A stretch of 64,000 nt of DNA from Streptomyces sp. CG 926 (GCF_003148825.1 NZ_QGGZ01000014.1:1-64000); one strand, 5' to 3'; positions 25,864 to 34,762 are shown, counted from the first letter of the stretch. Program-made: numbers and translations. Notes: generated from the sequence alone by a model not told the origin.

Positions 25864-26161
25864 GCGCCGCCTCCCTGGATCGTGGGCGGGTCGTGGGTGG
25901 GTCGTGAGCGGGGTCGTGGGCGCGGCGCCGTGCACGGATGGCGCGCCGTGTCGGTCGCACGCGCATTCTGTGGTGGTTCAGCCAGATTACGCCGCCTTCG
26001 CGGCTCCGCCCTGGGCGACCGGAAGGGGTAACGGGACGGCGACCGGGCGGGTGCGGAAGGTGACGGCCCTGCGGTGATCCACCGCCCGCGGTGATGCGCG
26101 GCCGGGTGGCCTCGTACGCCCGCGATCGCGGTGGCACCGCGGTCCCGTCGTAGCCTCGGCC

Positions 26162-26185
26162 GTAGCCGTAGCCGTAGCCGTAGCC
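26162..26185. repeat. (GTAGCC)x4 hexamer repeat inside an 8-bp dyad
   Basis: Four GTAGCC copies are flanked by GCCTCGGC (26153-26160) and GCCGAGGC (26183-26190). The dyad could form a small hairpin. It lies between the glucanase terminator and the gltD-like gene start region. Confidence 0.7.
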
Positions 26186-26236
26186 GAGGCCGGCCGCGCC
26201 GGTGGCGATCCGGCCGCCGAACCGCTCCACCGAGGC

Positions 26237-26268
26237 GGTACCAGCCTCCGGGAAAGGAGGCCGGTACC
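26237..26268 (-). terminator. Hairpin terminator of the glucanase gene
   Basis: GGTACCAGCCTCC (26237-26249) pairs with GGAGGCCGGTACC (26256-26268) with one mismatch around GGGAAA, 18 bp beyond the stop at 26286. Confidence 0.8.
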
Positions 26269-26285
26269 GAGCGGCGGCAGGGAAC

Positions 26286-27470
26286 CTAGGTGAGCGGTTC
26301 CAGTGTCATGAAGGCCTCTTGCGGGTTGCCGTCGTGCACCAGAGACTCGTGGGCGCCGACGTCGTCGAAGGCGAAGCCGTACGCCTTACCGTCGACCATC
26401 TGTCCGTGGATGATGCGGGAGTAGTGGTTGGTGACGTCGTCCCGGTAGAAGTTGGCGCCGTTCGCGTCGGGTTGGGCCGGGTTGGTCAGCAACGTCGACC
26501 GGTTGAAGCCCGCGCACAGGGTGCGGGAGATCGGGCCGCGGACAAGGTCGTTGGGCGCGTCCAGGAGCTTGTAGCAGCCGAAGACGCTGTCGGAGTCCGG
26601 CTTCTGGAAGCTGGTGACCACCGCCCCTGATCCGTTGGTGAAGTTCATGACGTTGCCCGAGACGCGGCCGTAGTACTTTGTGTCGGGTCGGTCGACGAAG
26701 GGCGTCACGGTGAGCATGGAGGAGCTGTACTTGGTCCAGACCCGGTTGATGTAGTCGTTCATGACGCCGGCCGGGATTCCGCCCGCCTCGATGCCGTGAC
26801 CGGGTGAGAGCGCGCGCAGCGGCGTACCGTCGGGGCGGTTCTGGATCAGTCCGCCCCAGCCAGCCGAACGCAGCTGCGCGAAGACGGCGTTGTAGCCGCC
26901 CGGCCTCAGCCGACCCGTGTTCGTGACCGTGCCGTCGGCGGCCTTGACACCCACCGCGTACGGGGCCGAGAACATGTCGACCTGGGTGCTGTTGATCCAC
27001 AGGCCGGCGTCGTTGAGCGTGTACTCGGACCAGTTGAACAGGATGTTGCGGTTGGGGTCGGAGGGGTTCTGCACGGCAGTCTGGACCAGGCCGCCGGTGC
27101 TGAGCTTGAAGACCAACTTCTGGCCGATGGAGAAGTAGACGCGTCCCGAGAACTTGGGTATCCGGATGGTCTTGGTCCGGCCGGCGGCCGGGCCCGGAAT
27201 GGACGCGTCGGGCGCGGGGGTGGGGGGATTGCCACCCCCGGGCCACGGGTGGAACGTGCCGCCGGCGTCGGCCCAGCCCTGCCGGCCGGTGGTCAGCTGT
27301 GTTCCCAGGTTGTATACGTATACCGGCTCGCTGCTGCCTGAGGTGTTCTTGATCGTGAGCGGGACGGTCGCCGGTACGGCCTCTGCCACCGACGGGCCGA
27401 ATGTCACCAGGCCGGCGCCGACGACCAGCGCCGCGAGCCCGGCCGCAAGCACTTTCGATAAGCGGAACAC
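26286..27470 (-). CDS. Secreted glycoside hydrolase family 64 beta-1,3-glucanase
   Basis: 394 aa from GTG 27470 with GGAGG 6 nt upstream. Signal peptide: FRLSKVLAAGLAALVVGAGLVTFGPSVAEA. The mature protein starts VPATVPLTIKNTSGSSEPVYVYNLGT and has the thaumatin-like plus barrel arrangement of GH64 laminaripentaose-producing glucanases: KFSGRVYFSIGQKLVFKL, NWSEYTLNDAGLWINSTQVDMFS, and FCGFN/CAGFNRSTLL-type sequence late in the chain. It hydrolyses beta-1,3-glucan such as fungal wall or laminarin outside the cell. A perfect LacI-type operator 73 bp upstream suggests sugar-induced control. Confidence 0.88.
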   Translation of the reverse strand: MFRLSKVLAAGLAALVVGAGLVTFGPSVAEAVPATVPLTIKNTSGSSEPVYVYNLGTQLTTGRQGWADAGGTFHPWPGGGNPPTPAPDASIPGPAAGRTKTIRIPKFSGRVYFSIGQKLVFKLSTGGLVQTAVQNPSDPNRNILFNWSEYTLNDAGLWINSTQVDMFSAPYAVGVKAADGTVTNTGRLRPGGYNAVFAQLRSAGWGGLIQNRPDGTPLRALSPGHGIEAGGIPAGVMNDYINRVWTKYSSSMLTVTPFVDRPDTKYYGRVSGNVMNFTNGSGAVVTSFQKPDSDSVFGCYKLLDAPNDLVRGPISRTLCAGFNRSTLLTNPAQPDANGANFYRDDVTNHYSRIIHGQMVDGKAYGFAFDDVGAHESLVHDGNPQEAFMTLEPLT

Positions 27471-27542
27471 GATCTGCCTCCTGAGGGGACACCGCGAAGT
27501 GGGGGGAGGTGCACAGTGCTCCCGGGCACATGAAGTGATGAC

Positions 27543-27556
27543 TGAGAGCGCTCTCA
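27543..27556 (-). promoter_or_regulatory. LacI-family (CebR/BglR-like) operator palindrome
   Basis: TGAGAGCGCTCTCA is a perfect 14-bp palindrome centred 80 bp upstream of the glucanase GTG. CebR-type sites of Streptomyces are TGGGAGCGCTCCCA, so this differs at two symmetrical positions. It fits repression relieved by a beta-glucan oligosaccharide. The regulator gene is not in the window. Confidence 0.75.
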
Positions 27557-27620
27557 GGTTCGGACTGTGTTCAATTTCTGCCAATGGCCTGGCCGGGACA
27601 CGGCCCGGAGAGCCGGCCGG

Positions 27621-28619
27621 TCAGAACGGCGCGGGTGCGGGCGTGAACCGGTCCGAGACGTCCCCGACGAGGTCGATCCCCTCAGGATCCAGCATCATGA
27701 CCGGAGCGCCGGGCGACAGGTCGAAGCGGTCGATCTCGGCCCACAGGAGGTTCGGGCTGGTGGCGAGTTCGAGGAAGTAGCGCTTGCTGGTGAGGTCGCA
27801 GATCGTGCGGTACTCGGTGTTGTAGGTGTGGAACCTCCCCTCGCGATACGGCGCGCCGAACGGCACGGAGGCGTTGCGGGTGACGGCCAGGATGCCGGCG
27901 ACCGCCTGGCGGTCGTCCGCCGGCTCGGGCAGCAGGGAGCTGAAGTAGGCGGCGCGCTGGAAGCGGTCGACCGCGTTCACGTTCCCGGGCAGGGGTACCT
28001 CGCTGTTCGGCCGGTCGTGGCCGAGCCCCTGCACGGCGCGCACCTTTTCCCGCAGCAGGCGGAGTTGTTCCTCGTAGGAGGGTTCGTTCGTCATGATCGT
28101 GTAGCTGCGGTCGTGGTGCACCTGCCGTTGGCCCGCGATGTACTCGACGATCGCGGAGTCACCTGCAGCGTCCTCCAGGGCCACGTGCACGGAGGCCTTG
28201 AAGCCCCGCAGCTCTACCGGCACCAGCTGGCAGGTGTCGAGCAGGTCCAAGGCTTCCTGGACGGTGTGTGCGCCGTCCAACAAGTATTGGATCCACAGGC
28301 CGATCTGGAGGCCCGGCCTACTGGGGTCGCGGGGGCCGAGATCGGTGCTGTCCAGGTAGAGCATGTGGGCCGCGAGGCCGGCTTCGTTGAGACCGTCGGC
28401 CGTGCCGGCTCCGTAGACGGTGGTCACGATGCTGCCCAGACTGCTCGTCCACCGCAGGGGGTTGTCGCCGACGACGGTGGTACCCGCCAGCATGCCGCCG
28501 TCGCGCTCGATCCCCCGGGGGAACACGGTCAGGACCGGCTCGGTCGATTCCGGCCAGTCCATCGTCCGACCGGCGAGGACGGCGTGGTCGTTGGTGTTCC
28601 ACAAGATCCGCGTGCACAT
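27621..28619 (-). CDS. Choloylglycine hydrolase / penicillin V acylase family Ntn hydrolase
   Basis: 332 aa. ATG 28619 gives MCTRILWNTNDHAVLAGRTMDW, placing Cys at position 2, where Met removal exposes the catalytic N-terminal nucleophile. AGRTMDWPES supplies the conserved Arg and Asp, and GLNEAGLAAHMLYLDSTD and YTIMTNEPSYEEQL give the conserved Asn region. An ATG at 28634 overlaps the previous stop (ATGA), so translation may start there with five residues trimmed. The family cleaves linear amides: bile salts, penicillin V, N-acyl-homoserine lactones. In a soil Streptomyces, N-acyl amide or acyl-homoserine-lactone cleavage is plausible (inference). Confidence 0.88.
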   Translation of the reverse strand: MCTRILWNTNDHAVLAGRTMDWPESTEPVLTVFPRGIERDGGMLAGTTVVGDNPLRWTSSLGSIVTTVYGAGTADGLNEAGLAAHMLYLDSTDLGPRDPSRPGLQIGLWIQYLLDGAHTVQEALDLLDTCQLVPVELRGFKASVHVALEDAAGDSAIVEYIAGQRQVHHDRSYTIMTNEPSYEEQLRLLREKVRAVQGLGHDRPNSEVPLPGNVNAVDRFQRAAYFSSLLPEPADDRQAVAGILAVTRNASVPFGAPYREGRFHTYNTEYRTICDLTSKRYFLELATSPNLLWAEIDRFDLSPGAPVMMLDPEGIDLVGDVSDRFTPAPAPF

Positions 28620-28630
28620 GGGTGAATCCC

Positions 28631-29260
28631 TCATCCTTCTCTACGTGAGCCGCGCGCGTCGGTAGGTCCCCGCCCGGGCACCGACCGGGCGCGGGCCCGG
28701 TCGCGGAACCACGCACACGCGCCGACCAGCACCGCCACCCCCAGTCCGTACACCGGCAGCCACTGGGTCGTCGTGGCCGCCAAGCACTCGGCAACCGCCT
28801 TGCGCGCCTGGTCCTGTTGTACGAAGGCCAGGGCAGCGCCGTCACCGGCGGCCAGGTTCCCGAGCGCGGCCTCCACCTGGAGGGCCTGGTACCTCCCCGC
28901 CAGTGCGCAGTCGGCGCGCGTGCCCGGCATCGGGAACAACCAGGCCCGGCGCTGCAACAGGGGGGCCAGGGCGACCGCCACGCACAGCCCGACGACCAGC
29001 GAGTACGCGACCAGGCCGCGCATGTACGGCGAGCGGACGTTCGGGGTCCACTCCGCCCGTCGCTGGAAGGCGAGCAGCACCGCGAGCAGCGTCACCCCGA
29101 TGAACGTGGCGAACCACTGCCACGAGCCCTGGGCCAGCGCGAACGTCAGCACCGCGGCGAGTCCGATGCCGATGACCCCGGGGGCGGGAATGCCGTCGGC
29201 CGCTGTGGCCGACGGCGACGGCGGCTTCGTGCCGGTCACGCGCGGTGCGGGATCACTCAC
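28631..29260 (-). CDS. Small multi-pass membrane protein
   Basis: 209 aa from GTG 29260 with GGAGAGG upstream. Hydrophobic segments: VIGIGLAAVLTFALAQ, FATFIGVTLLAVLLAF, GLVAYSLVVGLCVAVALAPLL and WLPVYGLGVAVLVGACAWF. Between the last two lies a ~55-residue soluble loop (PMPGTRADCALAGRYQALQVEAALGNLAAGDGAALAFVQ). No family recognised. It shares a transcript with the Ntn hydrolase downstream: 11 bp gap, or ATGA overlap with the longer start. Confidence 0.75.
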   Translation of the reverse strand: MSDPAPRVTGTKPPSPSATAADGIPAPGVIGIGLAAVLTFALAQGSWQWFATFIGVTLLAVLLAFQRRAEWTPNVRSPYMRGLVAYSLVVGLCVAVALAPLLQRRAWLFPMPGTRADCALAGRYQALQVEAALGNLAAGDGAALAFVQQDQARKAVAECLAATTTQWLPVYGLGVAVLVGACAWFRDRARARSVPGRGPTDARGSRREG

Positions 29261-29511
29261 AGGCCTCTCCTGCAGGGCGGGAAGACTCAGCATGCGCCGC
29301 GGGGTGCCGCTGCTCTGGGCGCCATGCCGTACGCACCCCGCGCCCCGCCCGGATGGCCCGCCCGGGCGGCCGGCGGGGGGGGCGGACCGCAGGCACGGGG
29401 CAAGGGCGCCCGCTCCGGCCGTTCTCGCCTCGGCTACGCTCGGCGCCACCGACGATCGCGCCGCGGCCCGGGTACGCCGCAACGGAACCACCACGCGGGA
29501 GAAGCAGACGG

Positions 29512-30624
29512 ATGAATACGCCACCATCACCGCTTGTCGCCGGGCGGTCTGACGGGTCATCCGTCCGGATCGGCGCCCTCGTTCCGCTGAGCAGGCCTGG
29601 TTGGGTCGAGGCGGGCCAACACCTGCTCGCCGGACTGGAACTGGCCGTTCGGGAGGTCAACGACGCCGGCGGGATCGCCGGCAAGCCGCTCGAACTGCTG
29701 GTCCGAGACACCGCGGCCGATCCGCAGCGGGCCGTGGCAGCCGTGGACGAGTTGGCCCGCCTCGGGGTGGCCGCTCTGGCCGGTGAGTACCACAGCGTCG
29801 TCGCGCGCGCCGCCGCGGCCCGGGCCGACGCCCTCGGCCTGCCGTTCCTGTGCTCGTCCGCGGTTCTCGACGCGCTCACCGAACAGCCGACCCGATGGGT
29901 CGCGCGCCTCGCCCCGGCGCAGTCCCACGGTTGGCGGATCTACGCGGACTTCCTCCTCGGCGCGGGCCACCGCCGCATCGCCGTGGCAACCCAGTCGAGC
30001 GTCTACTGGGCCGCCGGTACCCGCATCCTGCGGGAACACCTCGCTCCGCACGGCGGATCCGTCGTCGAACTCGACATGACGGTGCACTCCCCCACCGCAC
30101 TGTGCACGGAGCTCGTCGACCGTCGCGCGACGGCCCTCCTGCTCCTGGTCGGCCTCCCGGAGCCGGCGGTCCCGATCGTCGAGGCCGTCCGCCGCGACCG
30201 GCGACTCGCCCAGGTCATGATCGGCGCTCCGGCCGGGCAACCGGAGTTTCCCGAATGGGCGACGCTGTTGGGGGACGATGGCGCGGCCGTCCCGTTCCTG
30301 CGCTACCTGCCCGAGCGCCTCGGCCCGCTCGGTACACGGGTCGAGGCCGCCCTTCGCGAGCGGCTGGGCGTGACGCCCTCCTTCGTCGCCTTCGAGGGGT
30401 ACGACACCGTGCTCGTCCTGGCCGATGTGCTGTGCTCGCGCGGCGCGACCGAGGCGCGCGCCGACGATCCCTGGGCCCGTGTCGCGGTCGAGGGCACCCG
30501 CGGCCGGATCCGGTTCTCCGGCGCGCCGGGCATCGGCGTTCGGCAATGGACCTGGGCTCCGACCCAGGTCGTGGACCGGGACCCGGAGCGGCCCGATCGG
30601 TTCCGAATCCTTCACACCGGCTGA
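29512..30624 (+). CDS. Branched-chain-amino-acid-type substrate-binding protein lacking a signal peptide
   Basis: 370 aa from ATG 29512 with GGGAGAAG upstream. From residue 18 it reads as a type I periplasmic-binding fold (Leu/Ile/Val or amide-sensor group): VRIGALVPLSRPGWVEAGQHLLAG, LAVREVNDAGGIAGKPLELL, LAGEYHSVVARAAAARADALG, RIAVATQSSVYWAAG, FVAFEGYDTVLVLADVL. The first 17 residues (MNTPPSPLVAGRSDGSS) are hydrophilic, so there is no Sec, Tat or lipobox signal. No permease or ATPase genes are adjacent. It may be a cytoplasmic ligand sensor like AmiC; that is inference. Confidence 0.82.
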   Translation: MNTPPSPLVAGRSDGSSVRIGALVPLSRPGWVEAGQHLLAGLELAVREVNDAGGIAGKPLELLVRDTAADPQRAVAAVDELARLGVAALAGEYHSVVARAAAARADALGLPFLCSSAVLDALTEQPTRWVARLAPAQSHGWRIYADFLLGAGHRRIAVATQSSVYWAAGTRILREHLAPHGGSVVELDMTVHSPTALCTELVDRRATALLLLVGLPEPAVPIVEAVRRDRRLAQVMIGAPAGQPEFPEWATLLGDDGAAVPFLRYLPERLGPLGTRVEAALRERLGVTPSFVAFEGYDTVLVLADVLCSRGATEARADDPWARVAVEGTRGRIRFSGAPGIGVRQWTWAPTQVVDRDPERPDRFRILHTG

Positions 30625-30734
30625 GAGGACGGGGCACGGGGCGGGTCGGTCGGCCGTCCCGTCGGGAGCCGCCGAGCGATCCGAAGGCATCCGAACGGAT
30701 CCGAAGGCACCCGCAGGGATCCGGGAGAGGCGAT

Positions 30735-31697
30735 CTAGCCGGTGGTCGCCGGGCCGACGGCCTGTTCCAGGACTTCCAGGACGGTGTTGCGGAACAGCTT
30801 CGCCTTGTAGCCGGTCTGCGGCAGTGGCCGGCAGCGGGCGAGGACCGTCTCCGCGGCCGCTGCGAGGACATCGGGGGTGGCCTCCCGGCCGATCAGGGCG
30901 GCCTCCACCTCCGTGAGTCGCAGGGGTACACGGGCCACCCCGCCCGCCGCGACGGCGGCGTGCGTGACGGTGGAGCCGTCGAGCACCAGTCGGACGGTGG
31001 CCTCGACCAGGGGCCATTCGGCATGGGCCCGGCTGATGGCCCGGTGGCAGGCGGCGCGTTCGCCGGGCAGGGGTGCGGGGAGGTGGACCGCGGTGAGGAT
31101 GCGGTCCGGCGGCAGCAGGTGGTCGGCGTGGGAGAGGCGGTCGCCGTCCCCGTACAGGTCGGCGACTGCGCGCGGGGAGTCGCCGTGGACATGGGCCTCG
31201 GCGTCGTAGGTGAGCAGGGCCATGGCGAGGGTGGACGGGTGCGGGGCCACGCACGGGCCGTCTCCGCTGACCACGCCGAAGTGGTGGTCGCCCTGGCGTG
31301 CGGGACAGCCGGTGCCGCCCTTCTGGAGACAGCTGAAGTGTGGATTGCGGTAGTACCAACAGCGGTTGCGTTGGAGGAGGTTGCCGCCCACGGTGCCGGC
31401 GGCCCGGATCTGCGGAGTGGCCGCGCTCCCGGCCGCCAGGGCCAGGGCCGGCCAGCCCTCGCGTACCTGCGGGTCGGTGGCCAGTTCGGTGAGGGTGGTC
31501 AGGGCGCCGATCCGCAGCCCACCGCCGGGCAGCGGGGTGCAGCCGCGCAGGTGATCGGCGCCGCCGAGGTCGGTGAACGGTCCGGGAGATACGCCGCTGC
31601 GCCGGCGGGCGGTGGTGTCGGTGCCACCGGCGCGCAGCTCCCCGCCGCGGGCCAGGACGGCGGCCGAGAGGTCGGTGAGGGCGGTCTCGGTGCTCAC
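30735..31697 (-). CDS. Molybdenum hydroxylase FAD-binding (medium) subunit, PaoB-like
   Basis: 320 aa from GTG 31697, whose GTGA overlaps the stop of the large subunit. FAD motifs GGELRAGGTDTTARRR (about 18) and AGTVGGNLLQRNRCWYYRN (about 98). The segment about 110-160 carries extra cysteines (RCWYYRN, FSCLQKGGTGCPARQGDHHF, GPCVAPHPST) as in E. coli PaoB, which holds a [4Fe-4S] cluster. Electrons would pass from the Mo site via 2Fe-2S clusters to FAD, then to an acceptor. The tail ATGYKAKLFRNTVLEVLEQA-like region closes the CO_deh_flav_C domain. Confidence 0.9.
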   Translation of the reverse strand: MSTETALTDLSAAVLARGGELRAGGTDTTARRRSGVSPGPFTDLGGADHLRGCTPLPGGGLRIGALTTLTELATDPQVREGWPALALAAGSAATPQIRAAGTVGGNLLQRNRCWYYRNPHFSCLQKGGTGCPARQGDHHFGVVSGDGPCVAPHPSTLAMALLTYDAEAHVHGDSPRAVADLYGDGDRLSHADHLLPPDRILTAVHLPAPLPGERAACHRAISRAHAEWPLVEATVRLVLDGSTVTHAAVAAGGVARVPLRLTEVEAALIGREATPDVLAAAAETVLARCRPLPQTGYKAKLFRNTVLEVLEQAVGPATTG

Positions 31698-34258
31698 GTA
31701 CCCAGTCCTTCCAGGAGCCGGTCGGGGCGGATGGGCATGTCGTACGGGCGCCAGCCGGTGGCGTCGTGGACCGCGTTGGCCAGGCAGGCCGCGGTGGGCA
31801 GGGTGGCGATCTCGCCGAGGCCGACTCCGCCACCGGGCACGTGGTCGAAGCCCTCCTGGTGGAAGTGGATGGTGATCTCGGGGGTGTCGCCGATGCCGGG
31901 GATGCGGTAGTCCTCCATGTTCTCGGTCAGCACCCGCCCGGTGACCGGGTCGGTGCGCCGCTCCTCGTAGAGGGCGTAGCCGACGCCTTGTACGACGGCT
32001 CCCTGGCACTGGCCGCGGGCGAGGCGGTCCTCGTGGATCCGGCCCGCCGCGATGCCGCTCCACACGCTCAGCGGGCGGACGCGGCCGAGCCGGGTGTCCA
32101 CCTCGACCTCGGCGACCTGGACCGATCCGGTGAATCCCCGGCCGATCGCGATACCGGCCATGGTGAAGGGGGTCACGAAGCCCCGGCGGTCGCGGGGGCG
32201 CCGGCCGGTCACCCGTACGCCGTGCGCGGTATCCAGCCGGGCGGCCACGTCATCGCCGCCGAGCGCGTCGCGCAGCCGGGCGGCGGCGTCCGCGGCGGCG
32301 GGTACGAGGGAGGGTGTGGTACGGCTGCCGCCGGAGGTTGGCCCGTGCACGGTGTCGCTCCGGCCGACCTCGGCGCGCACCTTCGTCTCGGGCAGGCCGA
32401 GCCCGGCGGCGACCGCCCGGCGCAGCACGGTCCGCGAGCCGGTGCCCATGTCCTGTACGGCGCAGCGGGCGACGACGATCCCGTCCTCGACGGTGAGCTC
32501 GACCTCGGTGACGGGGTCGAGGAAGTACATCCAGTTGGCCGCCGCGACGCCGACGCCGCGGCGGAACCGCCCGGTGCCGCCGCGGGGGCCCGACCAGACC
32601 GGGAGCGCGGCGGCCCGGTCGTAGAGGGCGTGCCGTTTGGGGTTGCCGTCCCAGCGGCGGCGCAGGGCGATGGGGTCCTCGCCGAGCCGGTGGGCCATCT
32701 CGTCGACGGCCTGCTCCAGCGCCCAGCACATCGTGGGGCCGCCGGGGCCGCGGAAGGGGGCGCCCGGAGGTCGGTGGGTGACCGTGTCGAAGTCGCGGAG
32801 CCGGCGGGGGGCCTTGCCGTACATGAACCGGGCCAGTGCGGCCACGGTGCCGCCGACCGCGACGCCGCCGTCGTTGTCCGCGTCCATGGCCAGTGCGCTG
32901 AGCTCGCCGGCTTCGTCCGCGACCATCGCCAGCCGGATCCGGGTGCCGGGCCGGTATCCGCCGTCGGTGAGTTCCTCGTCCCGGTCGAGCACCACGCGTA
33001 CGGGGGCGCCGTGCAGCCGGGACAGCTCGACGGCGGCGACGACGTCGGAGGTCAGTCCCATCTTGCAGCCGAAGCCGCCGCCCACGTGGACGGCCCGCGC
33101 CACCACCCGATCGACGGGCAGGCCGAAGCGTTCGGCGGCCAGCTCGGCCGTGTGCTTCACCGACTGGGTGGACACGTCCAGATGGAGGGTGCCGTCGATC
33201 CATCGGGCGAGGCAGGCGTGCGGTTCGAGCGGCGTGTGCGTCTGCGCGGCGGTGGTGTAGACGCCCTCCACCACCCGTTCGGGGGTGCGGCTGCGGGCCT
33301 CGGTGATCCGACGCACGGCTGCGGCGGGACGCTTGCTCATGGCGGACGGTCCCCGGAGGTTGCCGCGCCAGCGGGCGGGCACCAGTTGGGGGGTCTCGCC
33401 GGAACCGGGCGCTCGCTTGCGTGCCGCCTTGTCCTCGTAGACCAGCGGGCCCTCGCCGGTTCGGGCCTGGCGTGCGTCCAGGGCCGCGGGCAGGACCTCG
33501 TAGTCGACCCTGACCCGCGCTGCCGCCGCCCGTGCGGAGGCCCGGTCCGGCGCGGCGACCGCGGCGACCGGCTGTCCGACGTAGCGCACGACACCGTCCG
33601 GGGGCAGCAGCGGTACCAGGGGCAGGTCCCCCGCTTCGAGGGAGCGTACGTGCGCATGCGCGTGCGGCGAGCGGATGATCACCCCCTCCAGCAATCCCTC
33701 GGGCCGTAGGTCCGTGGTGTAGCGGGCCGATCCGTCGACCTTCTCCGGGGCTTCGGTGCGCGGGACCGCGGGGGCCTGGCCGTCGGTCGGGGCGTCGTCG
33801 TAGTCGCCCGCGCAGGCGGCGGCCACCGCGTTGAAGATTCCCTCGTAGGCACCGCACCGGCACAGGTGACCCGCGAGCGCGTCGGCGATCGGCTGCCGTC
33901 CGGGCCGGGTACGGCCGTGGGCGGCCCGCCACCGCTCGAAGAACGCCGCTGCCTCGACGACGAACCCGGGGGTGCAGTAGCCGCACTGGAGGGCGTCCTC
34001 GCCGGCGAAGGCACGTCCGACCGGGTGGCCGGCGAGGCCCTCCACGGTCGTCACCCGCCGCCCGGCCAGCCCGACCGCCGGGGTCAGGCAGGACACCCGG
34101 GGTTCACCGTCGACCTGGATCGTGCAGGCGCCGCACACCCCGCCCGCGCAGACGAGCTTGGTGCCGGTCAGGCCCAGTCGGTCCCGGACCACCTCCACGG
34201 CGGCCGGATCGTCGTCCACATCCACCGCGTGCCGGGTGCCATTGACCTCGAACTCCAC
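31694..34258 (-). CDS. Aldehyde/xanthine oxidase-family dehydrogenase: fused 2Fe-2S and molybdopterin subunits
   Basis: 854 aa from GTG 34258 with GAGGAG upstream. Residues 1-155 are the small subunit: plant-type 2Fe-2S (KLVCAGGVCGACTIQVDGEP...SC) and the second cluster (CGYCTPGFVVEAA...LCRCGAYEGI). Residues about 165-854 are the Mo-binding subunit, with VGQPVAAVAAPDRASARAAA, VHVGGGFGCKMGL, PGAPFRGPGGPTMCWALEQA and the catalytic Glu in GGGVGLGEIATLPTAACLAN. Small and large chains, usually separate genes, are joined. The FAD subunit follows with a GTGA overlap. Substrate is unknown (aldehydes, purines or N-heterocycles). No XdhC-type maturation gene is beside it. Confidence 0.92.
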   Translation of the reverse strand: MEFEVNGTRHAVDVDDDPAAVEVVRDRLGLTGTKLVCAGGVCGACTIQVDGEPRVSCLTPAVGLAGRRVTTVEGLAGHPVGRAFAGEDALQCGYCTPGFVVEAAAFFERWRAAHGRTRPGRQPIADALAGHLCRCGAYEGIFNAVAAACAGDYDDAPTDGQAPAVPRTEAPEKVDGSARYTTDLRPEGLLEGVIIRSPHAHAHVRSLEAGDLPLVPLLPPDGVVRYVGQPVAAVAAPDRASARAAAARVRVDYEVLPAALDARQARTGEGPLVYEDKAARKRAPGSGETPQLVPARWRGNLRGPSAMSKRPAAAVRRITEARSRTPERVVEGVYTTAAQTHTPLEPHACLARWIDGTLHLDVSTQSVKHTAELAAERFGLPVDRVVARAVHVGGGFGCKMGLTSDVVAAVELSRLHGAPVRVVLDRDEELTDGGYRPGTRIRLAMVADEAGELSALAMDADNDGGVAVGGTVAALARFMYGKAPRRLRDFDTVTHRPPGAPFRGPGGPTMCWALEQAVDEMAHRLGEDPIALRRRWDGNPKRHALYDRAAALPVWSGPRGGTGRFRRGVGVAAANWMYFLDPVTEVELTVEDGIVVARCAVQDMGTGSRTVLRRAVAAGLGLPETKVRAEVGRSDTVHGPTSGGSRTTPSLVPAAADAAARLRDALGGDDVAARLDTAHGVRVTGRRPRDRRGFVTPFTMAGIAIGRGFTGSVQVAEVEVDTRLGRVRPLSVWSGIAAGRIHEDRLARGQCQGAVVQGVGYALYEERRTDPVTGRVLTENMEDYRIPGIGDTPEITIHFHQEGFDHVPGGGVGLGEIATLPTAACLANAVHDATGWRPYDMPIRPDRLLEGLGT

Positions 34259-34493
34259 GAGACGTTCTCCTCACCGCGGGGTGGCGTCTGTCGGGCCTCG
34301 CTCCGGCCTTCACGCTCCTTGATATCCCGCTCGCGGCTCGGGCGCAGTTCGGCGACCGGCGGGCCGGGGCGGCCCGACGCGGGCGGCAAGGGGGCCGGCG
34401 CAGGCCCGGCGGCCTCTTCCGGATCTTGCCCGGCGGATCTTGCCGGAGCTCGGGTCCGGTTCCGGATCGGCTTCGGCGGCCCGTGGCCGTGGG

Positions 34494-34762
34494 TCACCGG
34501 TCGGCGAGTTCGGACCGCTCGGCGACCAGGTGCTCCAAGGCGTGGACGACGAGCGTCCGGGGAACCGCAGCAGGCAGCTCTGACGGGCCGTGATGTGAGC
34601 CGGCCGTCGGGGCGCCGACCGACAACGAACGCCGCCGCGACCGCCGTACGTCGCCCGTCGGGACGTCCGCATGGTCCGCATGGTCCGCAGGGCCGGCAGC
34701 ACCCGGTCGGCAACGGTGTCGTCGCCTAAGGAGCCGCCGATGTCGATGTCCCAGCTGCCCAT
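34494..34762 (-). pseudogene. DUF4259-like gene, frameshifted and truncated
   Basis: From ATG 34762 the frame starts MGSWDIDIGGSLGDDTVADR, matching the MGTWD-x-x-F-x-NDTAADF opening of DUF4259 proteins. The recognisable C-terminal part (GPSELPAAVPRTLVVHALEHLVAERSELADR) is in a different minus frame and stops at 34494. Between them the sequence is compressed and scrambled, and the usual WDE end after SELA is missing. At least one frameshift and internal loss are implied. Confidence 0.6.

Noticed and set aside
24094..26031. 645-codon plus-strand ORF opposite gltD
   Set aside because: It is a shadow of the minus-strand gltD-like gene, whose motifs are complete.
29557..31833. 758-codon minus ORF opposite the substrate-binding-like gene
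   Set aside because: Composition is Arg/Pro/Gly-rich and the plus-strand and dehydrogenase frames account for the coding signal.
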